64,000 bases of DNA from contig NZ_CP026102.1 of the NCBI RefSeq assembly GCF_002902945.1, forward strand, positions 1,736,001 through 1,800,000, read 5' to 3'. This DNA comes from Paraburkholderia caribensis. Its GTDB lineage: Bacteria > Pseudomonadota > Gammaproteobacteria > Burkholderiales > Burkholderiaceae. The translations under genes and the position numbers were made by a program. The notes beneath the pieces were generated by a model that was not told where the DNA came from, did not search any database, and saw only the letters and a list, made by a program, of their open reading frames with translations. Within the stretch, counting starts at the first letter, position 1, and the number at the start of each line of letters is the position of its first letter. Below are positions 17,534-26,651 of the stretch, piece by piece.

Positions 17534-18577
17534 TCACTGCGCTTCACTAGTGGTCGGCGCTTGACGTTTTAGCAGATCCAGCGCTACATCGACGATCATG
17601 TCTTCCTGGCCGCCAACCATCTTGCGCACGCCGAGTTCGACCAGAATATCGACGGTCTTCAGCCCATATTTGCTGGCGACGAGTTCTGCATGACGCAGGA
17701 AGCTTGAATAAACACCGGCGAAACCGAGCGCAAGCGTTTCGCGGTCAACACGTACCGGCCGATCCTGAAGCGGCCGGACTAGATCGTCGGCCGCGTCCAT
17801 GAGTCGATACAAGTCGCAGCCATGATTCCAGCCCTGTCGATGTGCCGCCGCAATGAACACTTCGAGCGGCGCGTTACCCGCGCCCGCGCCCATGCCAGCC
17901 AGACTCGCATCGATGCGATCGCACCCCTCTTCCACTGCAACCAGCGAATTAGCCACGCCGAGGCTCAGATTGTGGTGCGCATGAATTCCAGTTTGAGTGT
18001 CGGCTTTCAAAACCTCTTTAAATGCCCGAAACCGGTCGCGGACATCGTTCATGCCTAGCGCGCCACCCGAATCGACCACATAGATACACGTCGCGCCGAA
18101 CGTTTCCATCATCTTCGCCTGTTGAGCCAGCTTATGCGGTGTAGTCATGTGGCTCATCATAAGAAAACCCACCGCATCCATACCAAGCTCGCGAGCAAAG
18201 TCGAGATGCTGGCGGGAAACATCGGCTTCCGTGCAATGCGTTGCGACGCGTACAACACGTGCGCCTGCATCAAAGGCCTGCCGTAGATCGTGAGTAGTAC
18301 CGATGCCGGGGATCAGCAACGTAGCAATCTTCGCCCTCTCGACGCTTTGCGCTGCGGCTGCAATCCATTCGACGTCGGTGTGAGCGCCGAATCCGTAGTT
18401 GAAGCTCGATCCCTGGAGTCCGTCCCCGTGAGCGACTTCAATGCTGTCGACGCCGGCATCGTCGAGGGCCGCAGCAATCGCCTTGACGTGGCCGATGCTG
18501 TATTGATGACGGATCGCATGGCTGCCGTCGCGCAGCGTAACGTCCGAGATGTAAAGTTTCTTTTCAGCTGAAATCAT
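17534..18577 (-). CDS. nbaI: 4-hydroxy-2-oxovalerate aldolase
   Basis: A 347-residue HMGL-like (DRE-TIM) aldolase. It splits 4-hydroxy-2-oxovalerate to pyruvate and acetaldehyde in aromatic meta-cleavage pathways. The signature is VTLRDGSHAIRHQYS at the N-terminus (metal-binding Asp and catalytic Arg), with VDSIEVAHGDGLQGSSFNYG, IHAHHNLSLGVANSLVAVEEG and the C-terminal helical domain ending near VGGQEDMIVDVALDLL. Length agrees with DmpG/BphI/MhpE. Its start overlaps the acetaldehyde dehydrogenase stop by ATGA, and the two proteins are known to form a channeling complex. Confidence 0.92.
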   Translation of the reverse strand: MISAEKKLYISDVTLRDGSHAIRHQYSIGHVKAIAAALDDAGVDSIEVAHGDGLQGSSFNYGFGAHTDVEWIAAAAQSVERAKIATLLIPGIGTTHDLRQAFDAGARVVRVATHCTEADVSRQHLDFARELGMDAVGFLMMSHMTTPHKLAQQAKMMETFGATCIYVVDSGGALGMNDVRDRFRAFKEVLKADTQTGIHAHHNLSLGVANSLVAVEEGCDRIDASLAGMGAGAGNAPLEVFIAAAHRQGWNHGCDLYRLMDAADDLVRPLQDRPVRVDRETLALGFAGVYSSFLRHAELVASKYGLKTVDILVELGVRKMVGGQEDMIVDVALDLLKRQAPTTSEAQ

Positions 18578-19536
18578 TGCGCCGTCTCCTTGTTACCGCG
18601 AGCGATGCCGGCGGTCATCCGGCGCTTTGCCATCATGTCACCACAGGTGAGTGCGGCCGACGTCATGATGTCGAGGTTGCCTGCATACGACGGCAAATAG
18701 TGGGCAGCGCCTTCCACCTCGAGAAATACAGATGTTTTCAGCCCGTGCCGCGGACCAAGGCCAGGGACGTTGAGTGGTCTGTCCGGCGGCACGACGTCGA
18801 ATTGGACGGACTGCTTCAGGCGGTAACCCGGCACATAATCCTGCACGCTTCGCACCATTTCCGCGATGCTCGCCTCGATAGCCGCCGGCTCCGCGTTTTC
18901 CGATAGCACGAATACGGTGTCGCGCATGATCAACGGCGGCTCCGCAGGATTGAGAACAATAATCGCCTTACCGCGCTCCGCTCCCCCAAGCTTTTCGATA
19001 GCGGCCCGCGTCGTCTCGGTGAATTCGTCAATATTTGCGCGCGTTCCTGGCCCCGCAGATCGACTGGAAATCGACGCGACGATCTCCGCATAGTGAACTT
19101 TAGCAACGCGTGAAACGGCCGCCACTATAGGAATGGTCGCCTGGCCGCCGCAGGTCACCATATTCATGTTCGTCGCGTTCTCTTCTTCCAGATTGATCGA
19201 TGGGATCACATATGGGCCGACCGCAGCGGGCGTCAGGTCGATCACCTGAATCCCATGCGCCTGCAGCACGTCGTTGTGATGTCTGTGCGCGCCTGCTGAT
19301 GTCGCATCGAAAACGATATCGATCTCTTTGAATACCTCCAGCCGCAGCAAGCCGTCGATCCCTTCTGCTGTCGTCGGTACGTCCATGCGTGCCGCACGCG
19401 CCAAGCCTTCCGAATTCGGATCGACGCCAACCATAGCACCCATTTGCAGATGCCTGCTATTTCGCATGACCTTGATCATCAGATCAGTGCCGATATTGCC
19501 AGGTCCGATGATGGCGACCTTCACCCTCTCATTCAT
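18574..19536 (-). CDS. nbaJ: Acetaldehyde dehydrogenase (acylating)
   Basis: A 320-residue NAD-dependent enzyme converting acetaldehyde and CoA to acetyl-CoA. The Rossmann motif is VAIIGPGNIGTDLMIKVM, the catalytic Cys lies in MNMVTCGGQATIPIVAAV, and GPGTRANIDEFTETT and LPSYAGNLDIMTSAAL match DmpF/MhpF/BphJ. The ATG at 19536 has GGAG seven bases upstream; the longer frame (40 extra residues) is not DmpF-like. It overlaps the aldolase gene, its channeling partner, by four bases. Confidence 0.92.
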   Translation of the reverse strand: MNERVKVAIIGPGNIGTDLMIKVMRNSRHLQMGAMVGVDPNSEGLARAARMDVPTTAEGIDGLLRLEVFKEIDIVFDATSAGAHRHHNDVLQAHGIQVIDLTPAAVGPYVIPSINLEEENATNMNMVTCGGQATIPIVAAVSRVAKVHYAEIVASISSRSAGPGTRANIDEFTETTRAAIEKLGGAERGKAIIVLNPAEPPLIMRDTVFVLSENAEPAAIEASIAEMVRSVQDYVPGYRLKQSVQFDVVPPDRPLNVPGLGPRHGLKTSVFLEVEGAAHYLPSYAGNLDIMTSAALTCGDMMAKRRMTAGIARGNKETAQ

Positions 19537-19759
19537 GTGTCGCTCCAAAATGTGTGTACGGCCAACCGTACGGCGCCGTCCGTAGATAGTGCTGGCGGCA
19601 ACATGCCTGTAGCACGACCGACTCTCAATTCGTACACCCAGCGTTAGCGCCCGCAATGGCGACGCAGGTGCCCGCGGCTCCTTGCGCGAATCTCGCTACC
19701 AGATCCTGCCATCTGATAAATGTGACTAGTGCCTGTATGTCGAGGAGGCCTGCCTTGCG

Positions 19760-20527
19760 TCACCTCCTGATGTCAAAGTGCGCGCTGCCCAATCGTTCGA
19801 TATCGACCGACACATGTTGTCCCGGCTTGATCCATTCCGCCGGAGTCGCCCCACCTGCCATCACGACCCACCCCGCCTGCAAGGGCTCGCCCGCCTCAGC
19901 GGAAAGCCGTGCGGCGGCGATCAGTGACCGCAATGGATGGCCGAGCAATGCCGCGGTTGATCCGACCTGCACGACGCGTCCATCGATATTCAGCGTGAGG
20001 CCAAGATTCGAAACGTCGACACTCGGGTCGCACCAAGGACCGATGACATAGCCGCTCGACGACGCGTTGTCCGCTATCACTTCGGGCAGCGTGAACTTGA
20101 AGTCCTTGTAGCGTGAGTCGATGATTTCGAGCGCAGGCGCTATGGCCTCGACAGCGGCTAACGCTTGTGGTCCTGTCACATCGCCATCGAGCGATCGCTT
20201 TAGTACAAACGCAATTTCGGGCTCGACCCGCGGATGCACGAAGCGTGATAAATCAATCGCCGTGCCCTCTTCGATCTGCATATCGGAAGTCAAACGTCCC
20301 CAGATCACATCCGACAGGCCCATTTGGAGCATCTTCGCGCGGCTGGTAAAGCCCATCTTGACACCTACGCGTCGATGGCCGCGCTCGACGCGACGTTGGA
20401 TCGACGCCGCCTGAATCGCATAAGCCATATCCAGCGATAGCCTGCTTTCCGGGTCGAACTGGGCCATTTCCGTCGCGTTGGCTGCTGCCTCATCGAGCTG
20501 CCTCGCATATTCCATCGTGGTCGTCAT
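19760..20527 (-). CDS. nbaG: 4-oxalocrotonate (2-oxo-3-hexenedioate) decarboxylase
   Basis: A 255-residue member of the MhpD/fumarylacetoacetase-related family. It matches DmpH/NahK/XylI more than the hydratases: RRVGVKMGFTSRAKMLQMG, HPRVEPEIAFVLKRSL, EIIDSRYKDFKFTLPEVIAD and LLGHPLRSLIAAA. The Glu and Asp metal ligands are kept. It decarboxylates 4-oxalocrotonate to 2-oxopent-4-enoate, and DmpH-type enzymes act in a complex with the hydratase. Its start overlaps the hydratase stop by ATGA, in agreement. A gap of 223 bp precedes nbaJ downstream. Confidence 0.88.
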   Translation of the reverse strand: MTTTMEYARQLDEAAANATEMAQFDPESRLSLDMAYAIQAASIQRRVERGHRRVGVKMGFTSRAKMLQMGLSDVIWGRLTSDMQIEEGTAIDLSRFVHPRVEPEIAFVLKRSLDGDVTGPQALAAVEAIAPALEIIDSRYKDFKFTLPEVIADNASSSGYVIGPWCDPSVDVSNLGLTLNIDGRVVQVGSTAALLGHPLRSLIAAARLSAEAGEPLQAGWVVMAGGATPAEWIKPGQHVSVDIERLGSAHFDIRR

Positions 20528-21321
20528 TGACGTGCCTCGCTTAGATCATGGTCAAAGACTGCGCGGACCGAGCCAAGTCCATTTATGCGCGCCTCAAATA
20601 CATCGCCAGGGCTGACGGCTGCCATCGGGCCCAACGCTCCCGATAAAACAAGGTCGCCAGCTTTTAGCGGCGTGCCAAGCGCATTCATCGTTCGGGCGAG
20701 CCACACAACGGCGTTGACCGGGTTGCCCAGACACGCGGCGCCCGCACCCACTGAAACAAGCTCTCCACCCCGCTCCATCGCCATGCCGCAAAGACGCAGA
20801 TCGATACTCGACAGCTTGCGCGGGCTGGTGCCGATAACGTACGCGCATGACGATGCGTTATCGGCGATCGTATCGGCGATGCGAATATTCCAGTCCGCAA
20901 TACGGCTGCCCACGATTTCAAGTGCGGGTAGCGCGTACTCAATCGCACCAAGCACCTCGACGTGGCTCGGATTACTCTCTGTGATATCGCGGCCGATGAC
21001 GAACGCGATTTCCGCTTCGATCTTCGGTTGAGTGAGGATTGAAGCCGGAATGGCCTCGCCGTCGCCATAGCCCATGTGATCAAACAACATGCCAAAGTCG
21101 GGCTGCTCGACACCGAGTTGCTTTTGTACCGCCAGCGACGTCAAGCCAACCTTGCAGCCAACGAGGCGCCGACCATCTGCCAGTTGCTGTTCTGTGTTGA
21201 TCCGCTGAATCGCATACGCCTCTTCAATACTCAGTTCCTCGTACGTCTCACGCAATGGCGCAATGTACTTGCGTGTCTTCGCTGCGTTTCGTAGCGCGGC
21301 CGCCGCCTGTTGGATTCGCAT
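20524..21321 (-). CDS. nbaH: 2-oxopent-4-enoate hydratase
   Basis: A 265-residue hydratase that adds water to 2-oxopent-4-enoate to give 4-hydroxy-2-oxovalerate. It aligns with DmpE/MhpD: LVGCKVGLTSLAVQKQLGVE, QPDFGMLFDHMGY, QPKIEAEIAFVIGRDI, VGSRIADWNIRIADTIADNA and VGAGAACLGNPVNAVVWLA. The ATG at 21321 has AGGAAG six bases upstream. It overlaps nbaG, its expected partner. Confidence 0.9.
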   Translation of the reverse strand: MRIQQAAAALRNAAKTRKYIAPLRETYEELSIEEAYAIQRINTEQQLADGRRLVGCKVGLTSLAVQKQLGVEQPDFGMLFDHMGYGDGEAIPASILTQPKIEAEIAFVIGRDITESNPSHVEVLGAIEYALPALEIVGSRIADWNIRIADTIADNASSCAYVIGTSPRKLSSIDLRLCGMAMERGGELVSVGAGAACLGNPVNAVVWLARTMNALGTPLKAGDLVLSGALGPMAAVSPGDVFEARINGLGSVRAVFDHDLSEARQ

Positions 21322-21385
21322 GATCTTCCTGATCTCTCTACTATGAGTGCAATGCACTTAAATACCGGTGCCGCTTCAGCGATGC

Positions 21386-22171
21386 CTAATAAAAGATACG
21401 CTTGAGCGCTGCACCTGGGTCCTCCGCTCGAATCAGCGCTTCGCCGATCAGAAAATGATCGACGCCTACCGCCCGGAGCTTTCTTACATCGTCCGCGCTC
21501 CGAATGCCCGACTCCGAAATCACGACCCTGTCATCGGGGATGAGTCGGCGCATTGCAACGCTTGTTTCGATGGTCGTTGCAAAAGTCGCCAGATCGCGGT
21601 TGTTCACGCCTATTAGCGGGGTCTTCAACATTAGCGCCGAGTCCAGCTCACGAGCGCTATGAATTTCCACGATCACAGCCATGCCTAGTTCGGACGCGAG
21701 ACTCTCCAGTTCCCTCATTGCACCGGGACTGAGGACTGCTGCAATCAGCAGGATGCAGTCGGCGCCCATTGCTCGCGCCTCCCAAACCTGGTAAGCGTCC
21801 ACGATGAAGTCTTTCCGGAGGACCGGCAGGCTTGACGCACGACGCGCCGCACCGAGGTCTGATGCCGATCCCTTGAAGAACGTCCAGTCGGTGAGCACGG
21901 AGAGACAGGCTGCGCCCGCCTCCTCGTACGAGGTTGCAATAGCCGCGGGATCGAAGTCCGGCCTCAGAATGCCTTCGGACGGACTGGCCATTTTCACCTC
22001 TGCAATAACGCCGGGCAGGCCTTTGCTACGCTTGTCGCGAAGGGCAGCAATGAAGTCTCTTGAGTCGACGGTCGTTGCGATCTCTCGAAGCGCAGTTTGC
22101 GGCATGCGTTCTGCTGCCAGCCGAACTTCGCGAGTCTTGCAATCGATAATCCGGTCGAGAATCGTATTCAT
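21386..22171 (-). CDS. trpC: Indole-3-glycerol phosphate synthase paralogue (TrpC)
   Basis: A 261-residue (beta/alpha)8 IGPS. Catalytic segments are all present: PGVIAEVKMASPSEG (Glu, Lys), VLRKDFIVDAYQVWEARA (Lys), AVIVEIHSARELD (Glu), LIGVNNRDLATF (Asn) and RVVISESGIRSADDV (Glu-Ser). In tryptophan biosynthesis it closes the indole ring of a ribulose-phosphate-substituted anthranilate. Here it sits alone inside an anthranilate-type catabolic operon, 64 bp before nbaH, without other trp genes. It could pull anthranilate derivatives into tryptophan or act on a pathway intermediate. ATG 22171 is used; the TTG 12 bases earlier is an alternative. No strong ribosome binding site is seen. Confidence 0.88.
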   Translation of the reverse strand: MNTILDRIIDCKTREVRLAAERMPQTALREIATTVDSRDFIAALRDKRSKGLPGVIAEVKMASPSEGILRPDFDPAAIATSYEEAGAACLSVLTDWTFFKGSASDLGAARRASSLPVLRKDFIVDAYQVWEARAMGADCILLIAAVLSPGAMRELESLASELGMAVIVEIHSARELDSALMLKTPLIGVNNRDLATFATTIETSVAMRRLIPDDRVVISESGIRSADDVRKLRAVGVDHFLIGEALIRAEDPGAALKRIFY

Positions 22172-22365
22172 ACTGTTGTGCAAACCATTGTCTGTTCCGA
22201 TACAAGTCCCACTCTCAACGCTCGACTGCCGCGCCTGCAGCGGCGATGGCGGTTTTTCTCTCTGGCCAGGGGCTCAACTGCCCGTCCGTCGGTCTCGCGC
22301 GTCACTGCGCGACACATGCAGCCGTCTGGCCGTCAGGCCCGCTTCCAGGAGACTTCAGCGCAGCG

Positions 22366-23487
22366 TCAAAATTTATGACGTATCCCCGCCACCACAGCCG
22401 CTTGCTCCTTCGTGCTCGACGGCGATGACAGGAACAGCACGGCTGTCGCCCTTGAACCTGAAGCACGGATGTAGTTGGCGTAGGCGAATATGTCCGTTCT
22501 CTTTGAAAGAAAATAGTCGAGACTCAGTTGCCCCTGGTTCCAGTGCGGGTTCGAGTCAAGACCGCCGTAAGTGCCGTGCGTATACAGGTAGGCAGCCGAA
22601 GCGAACAGCGCCGGGGTGAACTTGTACACGCCGACCAGGCTAAGGTTGTCCAGATGCAGGCTGGTGGTATCCAGGTAGTCATAGCGGACATCAGAAACAA
22701 TGCCGCCGAGGCTAAGCCTGTCGAAGCTGTACTCGGCTCCTCCTGCTATCACGCGCTGTTTGCGCACCCCGACGGAAGAACTGAGCGGGCTCGAATGAAA
22801 CAGCTGGAAAGGAGCGCCGGCATAGTCGTCGCTGACCGCACCACCCGGGTTCGCCGTGCCCGGATGGTCAATTTCAACGTAGACAAGCGAATATCGCTGC
22901 ATACGCGCGTCGAAATTGACACCAGCACTGAACGCACGGTTCTGCTGGAAGCTGCCCGCCTTGTTGCTGAACGCGTATAGCGATTCGAACCCGAAACCGC
23001 CCCACACCGGACTGGTGTACTTGACGGAGTTGCTGTATCGGAAGTTTCCTTCGATGTTGTCGTTGCTGCCGACACTGACGCCCAGACCTGGACCCATGGC
23101 CTGTGGCTCGATACGGTTCAGATAGTCCCACAGCACGTCATACTGGCGGCCGAAAGTGATTCTTCCGTACGTCGGACTCGACAGTCCGACAAATGCCTGC
23201 CGTCCGAACATCCGCCCGCCTTGCCCAAGCTTGCCACTGTTGCTGTCGAAGCCGTTCTCCAGCGTTCCGACTGCTGACAGGCCGCCACCCAGGTCTTCAT
23301 TCAACTTGAATCCCAGGCGATTATTCTGATTGGCTCCGCTTATCATCGTCCAGTTGGTGTGGCCGCCCTGATTGCTGACATAACCCAGCCCATTGGAAAT
23401 GATTCCGTAGAGGGTCACCGAGCTTTGTGCCATTGCCGAGGCGGACGCAAATGCCGTAACTGCCAGTACACCTAACTTCATTTTCAT
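22366..23487 (-). CDS. Gram-negative porin (OmpC-like)
   Basis: A 373-residue outer-membrane porin. Signal peptide MKMKLGVLAVTAFASASAMA is cleaved before QSSVTLYGIISNGLGY, the typical Burkholderia/Bordetella porin start. Features are NNRLGFKLNEDLGGGLSA, FGRQAFVGLSSPTYGRITFG (the conserved first barrel block), and a C-terminal VVAGIRHKF ending in Phe, needed for BAM insertion. It probably admits the aromatic substrate, since it is embedded between the catabolic genes. The ATG at 23487 is chosen from the signal peptide; the ribosome binding site is weak. Confidence 0.93.
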   Translation of the reverse strand: MKMKLGVLAVTAFASASAMAQSSVTLYGIISNGLGYVSNQGGHTNWTMISGANQNNRLGFKLNEDLGGGLSAVGTLENGFDSNSGKLGQGGRMFGRQAFVGLSSPTYGRITFGRQYDVLWDYLNRIEPQAMGPGLGVSVGSNDNIEGNFRYSNSVKYTSPVWGGFGFESLYAFSNKAGSFQQNRAFSAGVNFDARMQRYSLVYVEIDHPGTANPGGAVSDDYAGAPFQLFHSSPLSSSVGVRKQRVIAGGAEYSFDRLSLGGIVSDVRYDYLDTTSLHLDNLSLVGVYKFTPALFASAAYLYTHGTYGGLDSNPHWNQGQLSLDYFLSKRTDIFAYANYIRASGSRATAVLFLSSPSSTKEQAAVVAGIRHKF

Positions 23488-23602
23488 GACGGAACCCGTA
23501 TGGTTGATGCCCGCGACGGGGCACGATTTTTCCTTTGAAAGCAAAGCTCGACTAGCGGATCCGGCTTGCGCCGACGTCAGGCTCCCCGCTGCCTACCCAA
23601 CT

Positions 23603-24841
23603 TCAGATTGGTTTCCCTTCGCTCGAGGCCCAGTTCTTCATCAGCTCGTTGCTTGGCAAGGTCTCATCGATCATCTTCTTCGCCGTCTGGATTCCGGCGA
23701 TCGGCAGCCCCGTGGGATCGAGAACGCCAATCTGTACCAGCACCGACGCCTGATCCCAGTAGATATGCTCGTTGTACAACTTATCGCCACGGAAACAGAT
23801 CACGGCGAGCATGGGAATCTCGAAGTACTTGCCGGTCGGCGCCAGCCCCGGAAGCATATAGTCGATCTCGCGATCGTGCGTTGCACAGAAGATGAATTCG
23901 TCGACGATGCGGTCCGCACCGATGGTGCGCGAGATCGGAATAAAACGGGCGTCCCCCGGATTGGCGTGAACGAAGTGATACTTGTAGAACCGTTTGAGAT
24001 CGTTGTATCCCACCCCGCCCGTCATGGTCGGCACGTGATTGACATAGGGCGCCGAGACCATGGTCGGCATGATCGAATCGACATCGCGCGATTCGAACTC
24101 GTGGTAGCAGTGCAATTCCCAGATGGAATTGAGGTCATAGATCGGTCCGAGCACTTTACGCAACAACGCGAGAGTGCGTGAATAAGCCATCATCGCTGCC
24201 GGCTTGTCGAAGTGCTCACGTTGCGGGGTCGCGAAAGCGTGGTCACAGCCTGGATACACGTATTGCTCGACCGCAGGTAGTGCGGAAAGTGCTGACTGGA
24301 TCGTCTCGCGTGTTGCCTCGGGGCATAACGCGTCATTACCAGCAAAATGAAAAACCATCGGGCAGCGGATCGACGGCACATCTTCCATATAGGCATCGAG
24401 CCCGACACCGTAGTAACTCACCGCGCAGTCGATTTCCGTGCGAGCAGCGGCCAGCATCGCGAGTTTTCCGCCCAGGCAAAAGCCTACCGCGCCGACTTTT
24501 CCGACGTGTTGATCGAGCGAGCGGAGGGTCCTGATCGTCGACGCAATGTCGGTTATCGCCAGATCAACATCGAACTCGTCGTTGTATCGCAACGCCGTGG
24601 CAAAGTCCTCGCCGGTGTAGCCGAGATTGACGCCGCGCTTCATGCGCCAGAACAGGTCGGGCACCAGCACCACATAACCTTCCTCGGCGAATCGATCGGC
24701 CATGTCCAACATATAGGCGTTGATGCCGAAGATTTCCTGCAACAGGATCAAGCCCGGCCCGGACCCTTGCCGGGGCCGCGCGAGGTACGCGGAAAAGGCT
24801 TGGCCGTTGCCCGCATCAATGTCAATGTATTCACCGTTCAT
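23603..24841 (-). CDS. Dienelactone hydrolase fused to a SnoaL-like domain
   Basis: A 412-residue two-domain protein. Residues 1-230 are a dienelactone hydrolase: GPGLILLQEIFGINAYMLDM, the Cys nucleophile in GAVGFCLGGKLAMLA, the Asp in FHFAGNDALCPE and the His in YPGCDHAFATPQ. Residues about 255-412 form an NTF2/SnoaL-like domain (LNSIWELHCYHEFESRDVDS, VDEFIFCATHDREIDYMLPG, YFEIPMLAVICFRGDKLYNE, HIYWDQASVLVQIG) that usually binds small hydrophobic ligands. Dienelactone hydrolases open lactones in ring-cleavage pathways. Its place between the SDR and the porin suggests a step of this pathway. ATG 24841 is preceded by AAAGGACGAAGATC. Confidence 0.88.
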   Translation of the reverse strand: MNGEYIDIDAGNGQAFSAYLARPRQGSGPGLILLQEIFGINAYMLDMADRFAEEGYVVLVPDLFWRMKRGVNLGYTGEDFATALRYNDEFDVDLAITDIASTIRTLRSLDQHVGKVGAVGFCLGGKLAMLAAARTEIDCAVSYYGVGLDAYMEDVPSIRCPMVFHFAGNDALCPEATRETIQSALSALPAVEQYVYPGCDHAFATPQREHFDKPAAMMAYSRTLALLRKVLGPIYDLNSIWELHCYHEFESRDVDSIMPTMVSAPYVNHVPTMTGGVGYNDLKRFYKYHFVHANPGDARFIPISRTIGADRIVDEFIFCATHDREIDYMLPGLAPTGKYFEIPMLAVICFRGDKLYNEHIYWDQASVLVQIGVLDPTGLPIAGIQTAKKMIDETLPSNELMKNWASSEGKPI

Positions 24842-24889
24842 GATCTTCGTCCTTTACTCAATGCAACGTTATTGCGGGTTAGGGTGCGT

Positions 24890-25603
24890 TCAAATAATCA
24901 AAAGGCGCGCATGCAGCGCCTGACGATCCGCGGCGAGTTCACGCGCAATCTCTTCTGCCATCGCGCCCATGTAGACCTCGTCCGCTCCGCCCTCCAATGC
25001 TGCAAGCACGGCGTCGACTGCTTCTCCGACCGGGATCTTCGGAGGCGGGACGTTCCGGCTCATTTCCGTGTCGATGGGTCCGGGAAGAACAGAAATGACC
25101 CGGACGTGATGCGGCGCGAGTTCGGCTCGCGCGCCTTCCGTCATTCGAAGAGCGGCAGCCTTCGATGCACTCAGCGACGCCATCGACGGCAGGGCGACGC
25201 GCGCGAGTATCGAAAGAATGTTGATGATCGCGCCGCCGTTCGATCTGAGCGCCGGTGAGAATGCACGCATCATGTTTAACGTGCCGAAGTAATTCACCTC
25301 CATTTCGGCACGCGCCGCTTCCGCGTCATTGGTCTCCAGTACCGGCTGCGTCCGGTTCAGTCCTGCGTTGTTGATCAGTAGCGTGATGTCATTGGCGTTG
25401 GACGCCGCGCTCGCCACCTGGTCGATGTTCGTGATGTCCACTTCAACCGGCACGACGCGCGGATCACCGTACGCGACGCCTTCCATCTTCTTGACGCCCG
25501 CGTAGACCTTGCGCGCGCCCCGCTCCAGCAACGCATCGAGCAGACCCGCACCGAGCCCGCGGTCGGCGCCCGTCACGAATGCCACGCAGCCTTCAATTTG
25601 CAT
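24890..25603 (-). CDS. Short-chain dehydrogenase/reductase lacking the catalytic Tyr
   Basis: A 237-residue SDR. The cofactor motif VTGADRGLGAGLLDALLERG, LLINNAGLNRTQPV (NNAG) and GAIINILSILARVALP (catalytic Ser) are present. The usual Y-x-x-x-K reads SLSASKAAAL, so the Tyr is Leu while the Lys is kept. Without that Tyr the normal proton relay is missing, so this may be a non-redox or altered enzyme. The ATG at 25603 has AGGAGGT just upstream and overlaps nbaD by 11 bases, so the two are translationally coupled. Sequence otherwise looks intact and under coding constraint. Confidence 0.85.
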   Translation of the reverse strand: MQIEGCVAFVTGADRGLGAGLLDALLERGARKVYAGVKKMEGVAYGDPRVVPVEVDITNIDQVASAASNANDITLLINNAGLNRTQPVLETNDAEAARAEMEVNYFGTLNMMRAFSPALRSNGGAIINILSILARVALPSMASLSASKAAALRMTEGARAELAPHHVRVISVLPGPIDTEMSRNVPPPKIPVGEAVDAVLAALEGGADEVYMGAMAEEIARELAADRQALHARLLII

Positions 25604-26627
25604 TACGACCTCCTGAACCGCACTGAGGCGCCAGGTTGAAAAAACGTTGGGAATTGACGCCGAGGATTTTCTCCTTCGCTGCGTCGCTCAATTGCGGGTG
25701 ATTCGTTACAAGGTCGCCCACCACCTTCTCGCCCAGTGGGAACGGATAGTCGGAGCCGAGCAACACACGGTCTTCGCCCATCGTCTCCACGAGCAACCGC
25801 AAGGCACCATCGCTGAAGACGGCACTATCGACATGAAAGCGATCGACGTACGAAGCCGGCGGGTTCGGGCAATTCTCGCGAACGATGTCTCGTTGCTCCC
25901 ACGCGTTCTGCACGCGGCCCAGCAAGAACGCAAAGCTGCCGCCGCCATGGGCGAAGCAAAGTTTGAGTGTCTTCGGGATGCGTTCGAACGCCCCCGAGAG
26001 AATCAGCGACACTATGCTCAACTGTGTTTCAGCCGGCATGGCGACGAGCCAGGGCAACATCCACTTCTTCATGCGACCGTCCGTCATCATGTCCCATGGA
26101 TGCACGAGCACCGGTATATCGTCGTTCGCGCAATGCGTGAGAAACGTCACCAGTTGATCGTCGTCGAGATCGCGCGCGCCCAGGTGATTGCCGATCTGCA
26201 CGCCCCGATGACCGGCACGGTGTGCACGCGAGGCTTCCCGGCACGCCAGTTCGACGTCCTGCAGCGGCACTTGAGCCAACGGCATCAGGCGCTGCGGCGC
26301 GTGCGAGCAGAATTCCAGCGCGCGATCGTTCATGCGCACGGCCCATTCATGCGCCGCTGCTGCAGCGTACCGATAGCCGAACATCACGGGTGTCGCGCAC
26401 ATCAACTGGATGTCTACGCCGCATCTGTCCATCTCTTCAATCCGCGTGGCGGGATCCCACAAAGCGCGATAGACGGGTCGAAACTCGCGCTTGCCTGTCA
26501 TGATCATCCCCGTCTCGCCGTCTGTATCGACCTTGAGCCACGGCGCATGCTCTTGATCTAGCCCACTTGCTTCGTTGTGCGAAATACGCGGAAAAAAGTG
26601 GGAATGCATGTCGATTCGCACTGTCAT
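25593..26627 (-). CDS. nbaD: 2-amino-3-carboxymuconate-6-semialdehyde decarboxylase
   Basis: A 344-residue amidohydrolase-fold decarboxylase (ACMSD family). It removes the carboxylate of ACMS, the 3-hydroxyanthranilate ring-cleavage product, to 2-aminomuconate semialdehyde. Zinc ligands are visible as RIDMHSHFFPR (His8, His10), IPVLVHPWDMM, FAHGGGSFAFLLGR and VLLGSDYPFPLGE (Asp). Length matches Pseudomonas ACMSD, which is about 330 residues. It lies 24 bp after nbaC, the producer of its unstable substrate, and overlaps the downstream SDR gene. Confidence 0.92.
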   Translation of the reverse strand: MTVRIDMHSHFFPRISHNEASGLDQEHAPWLKVDTDGETGMIMTGKREFRPVYRALWDPATRIEEMDRCGVDIQLMCATPVMFGYRYAAAAAHEWAVRMNDRALEFCSHAPQRLMPLAQVPLQDVELACREASRAHRAGHRGVQIGNHLGARDLDDDQLVTFLTHCANDDIPVLVHPWDMMTDGRMKKWMLPWLVAMPAETQLSIVSLILSGAFERIPKTLKLCFAHGGGSFAFLLGRVQNAWEQRDIVRENCPNPPASYVDRFHVDSAVFSDGALRLLVETMGEDRVLLGSDYPFPLGEKVVGDLVTNHPQLSDAAKEKILGVNSQRFFNLAPQCGSGGRNAN

Positions 26628-26651
26628 GTTGATTTGCTCTGGATGGTTCCG

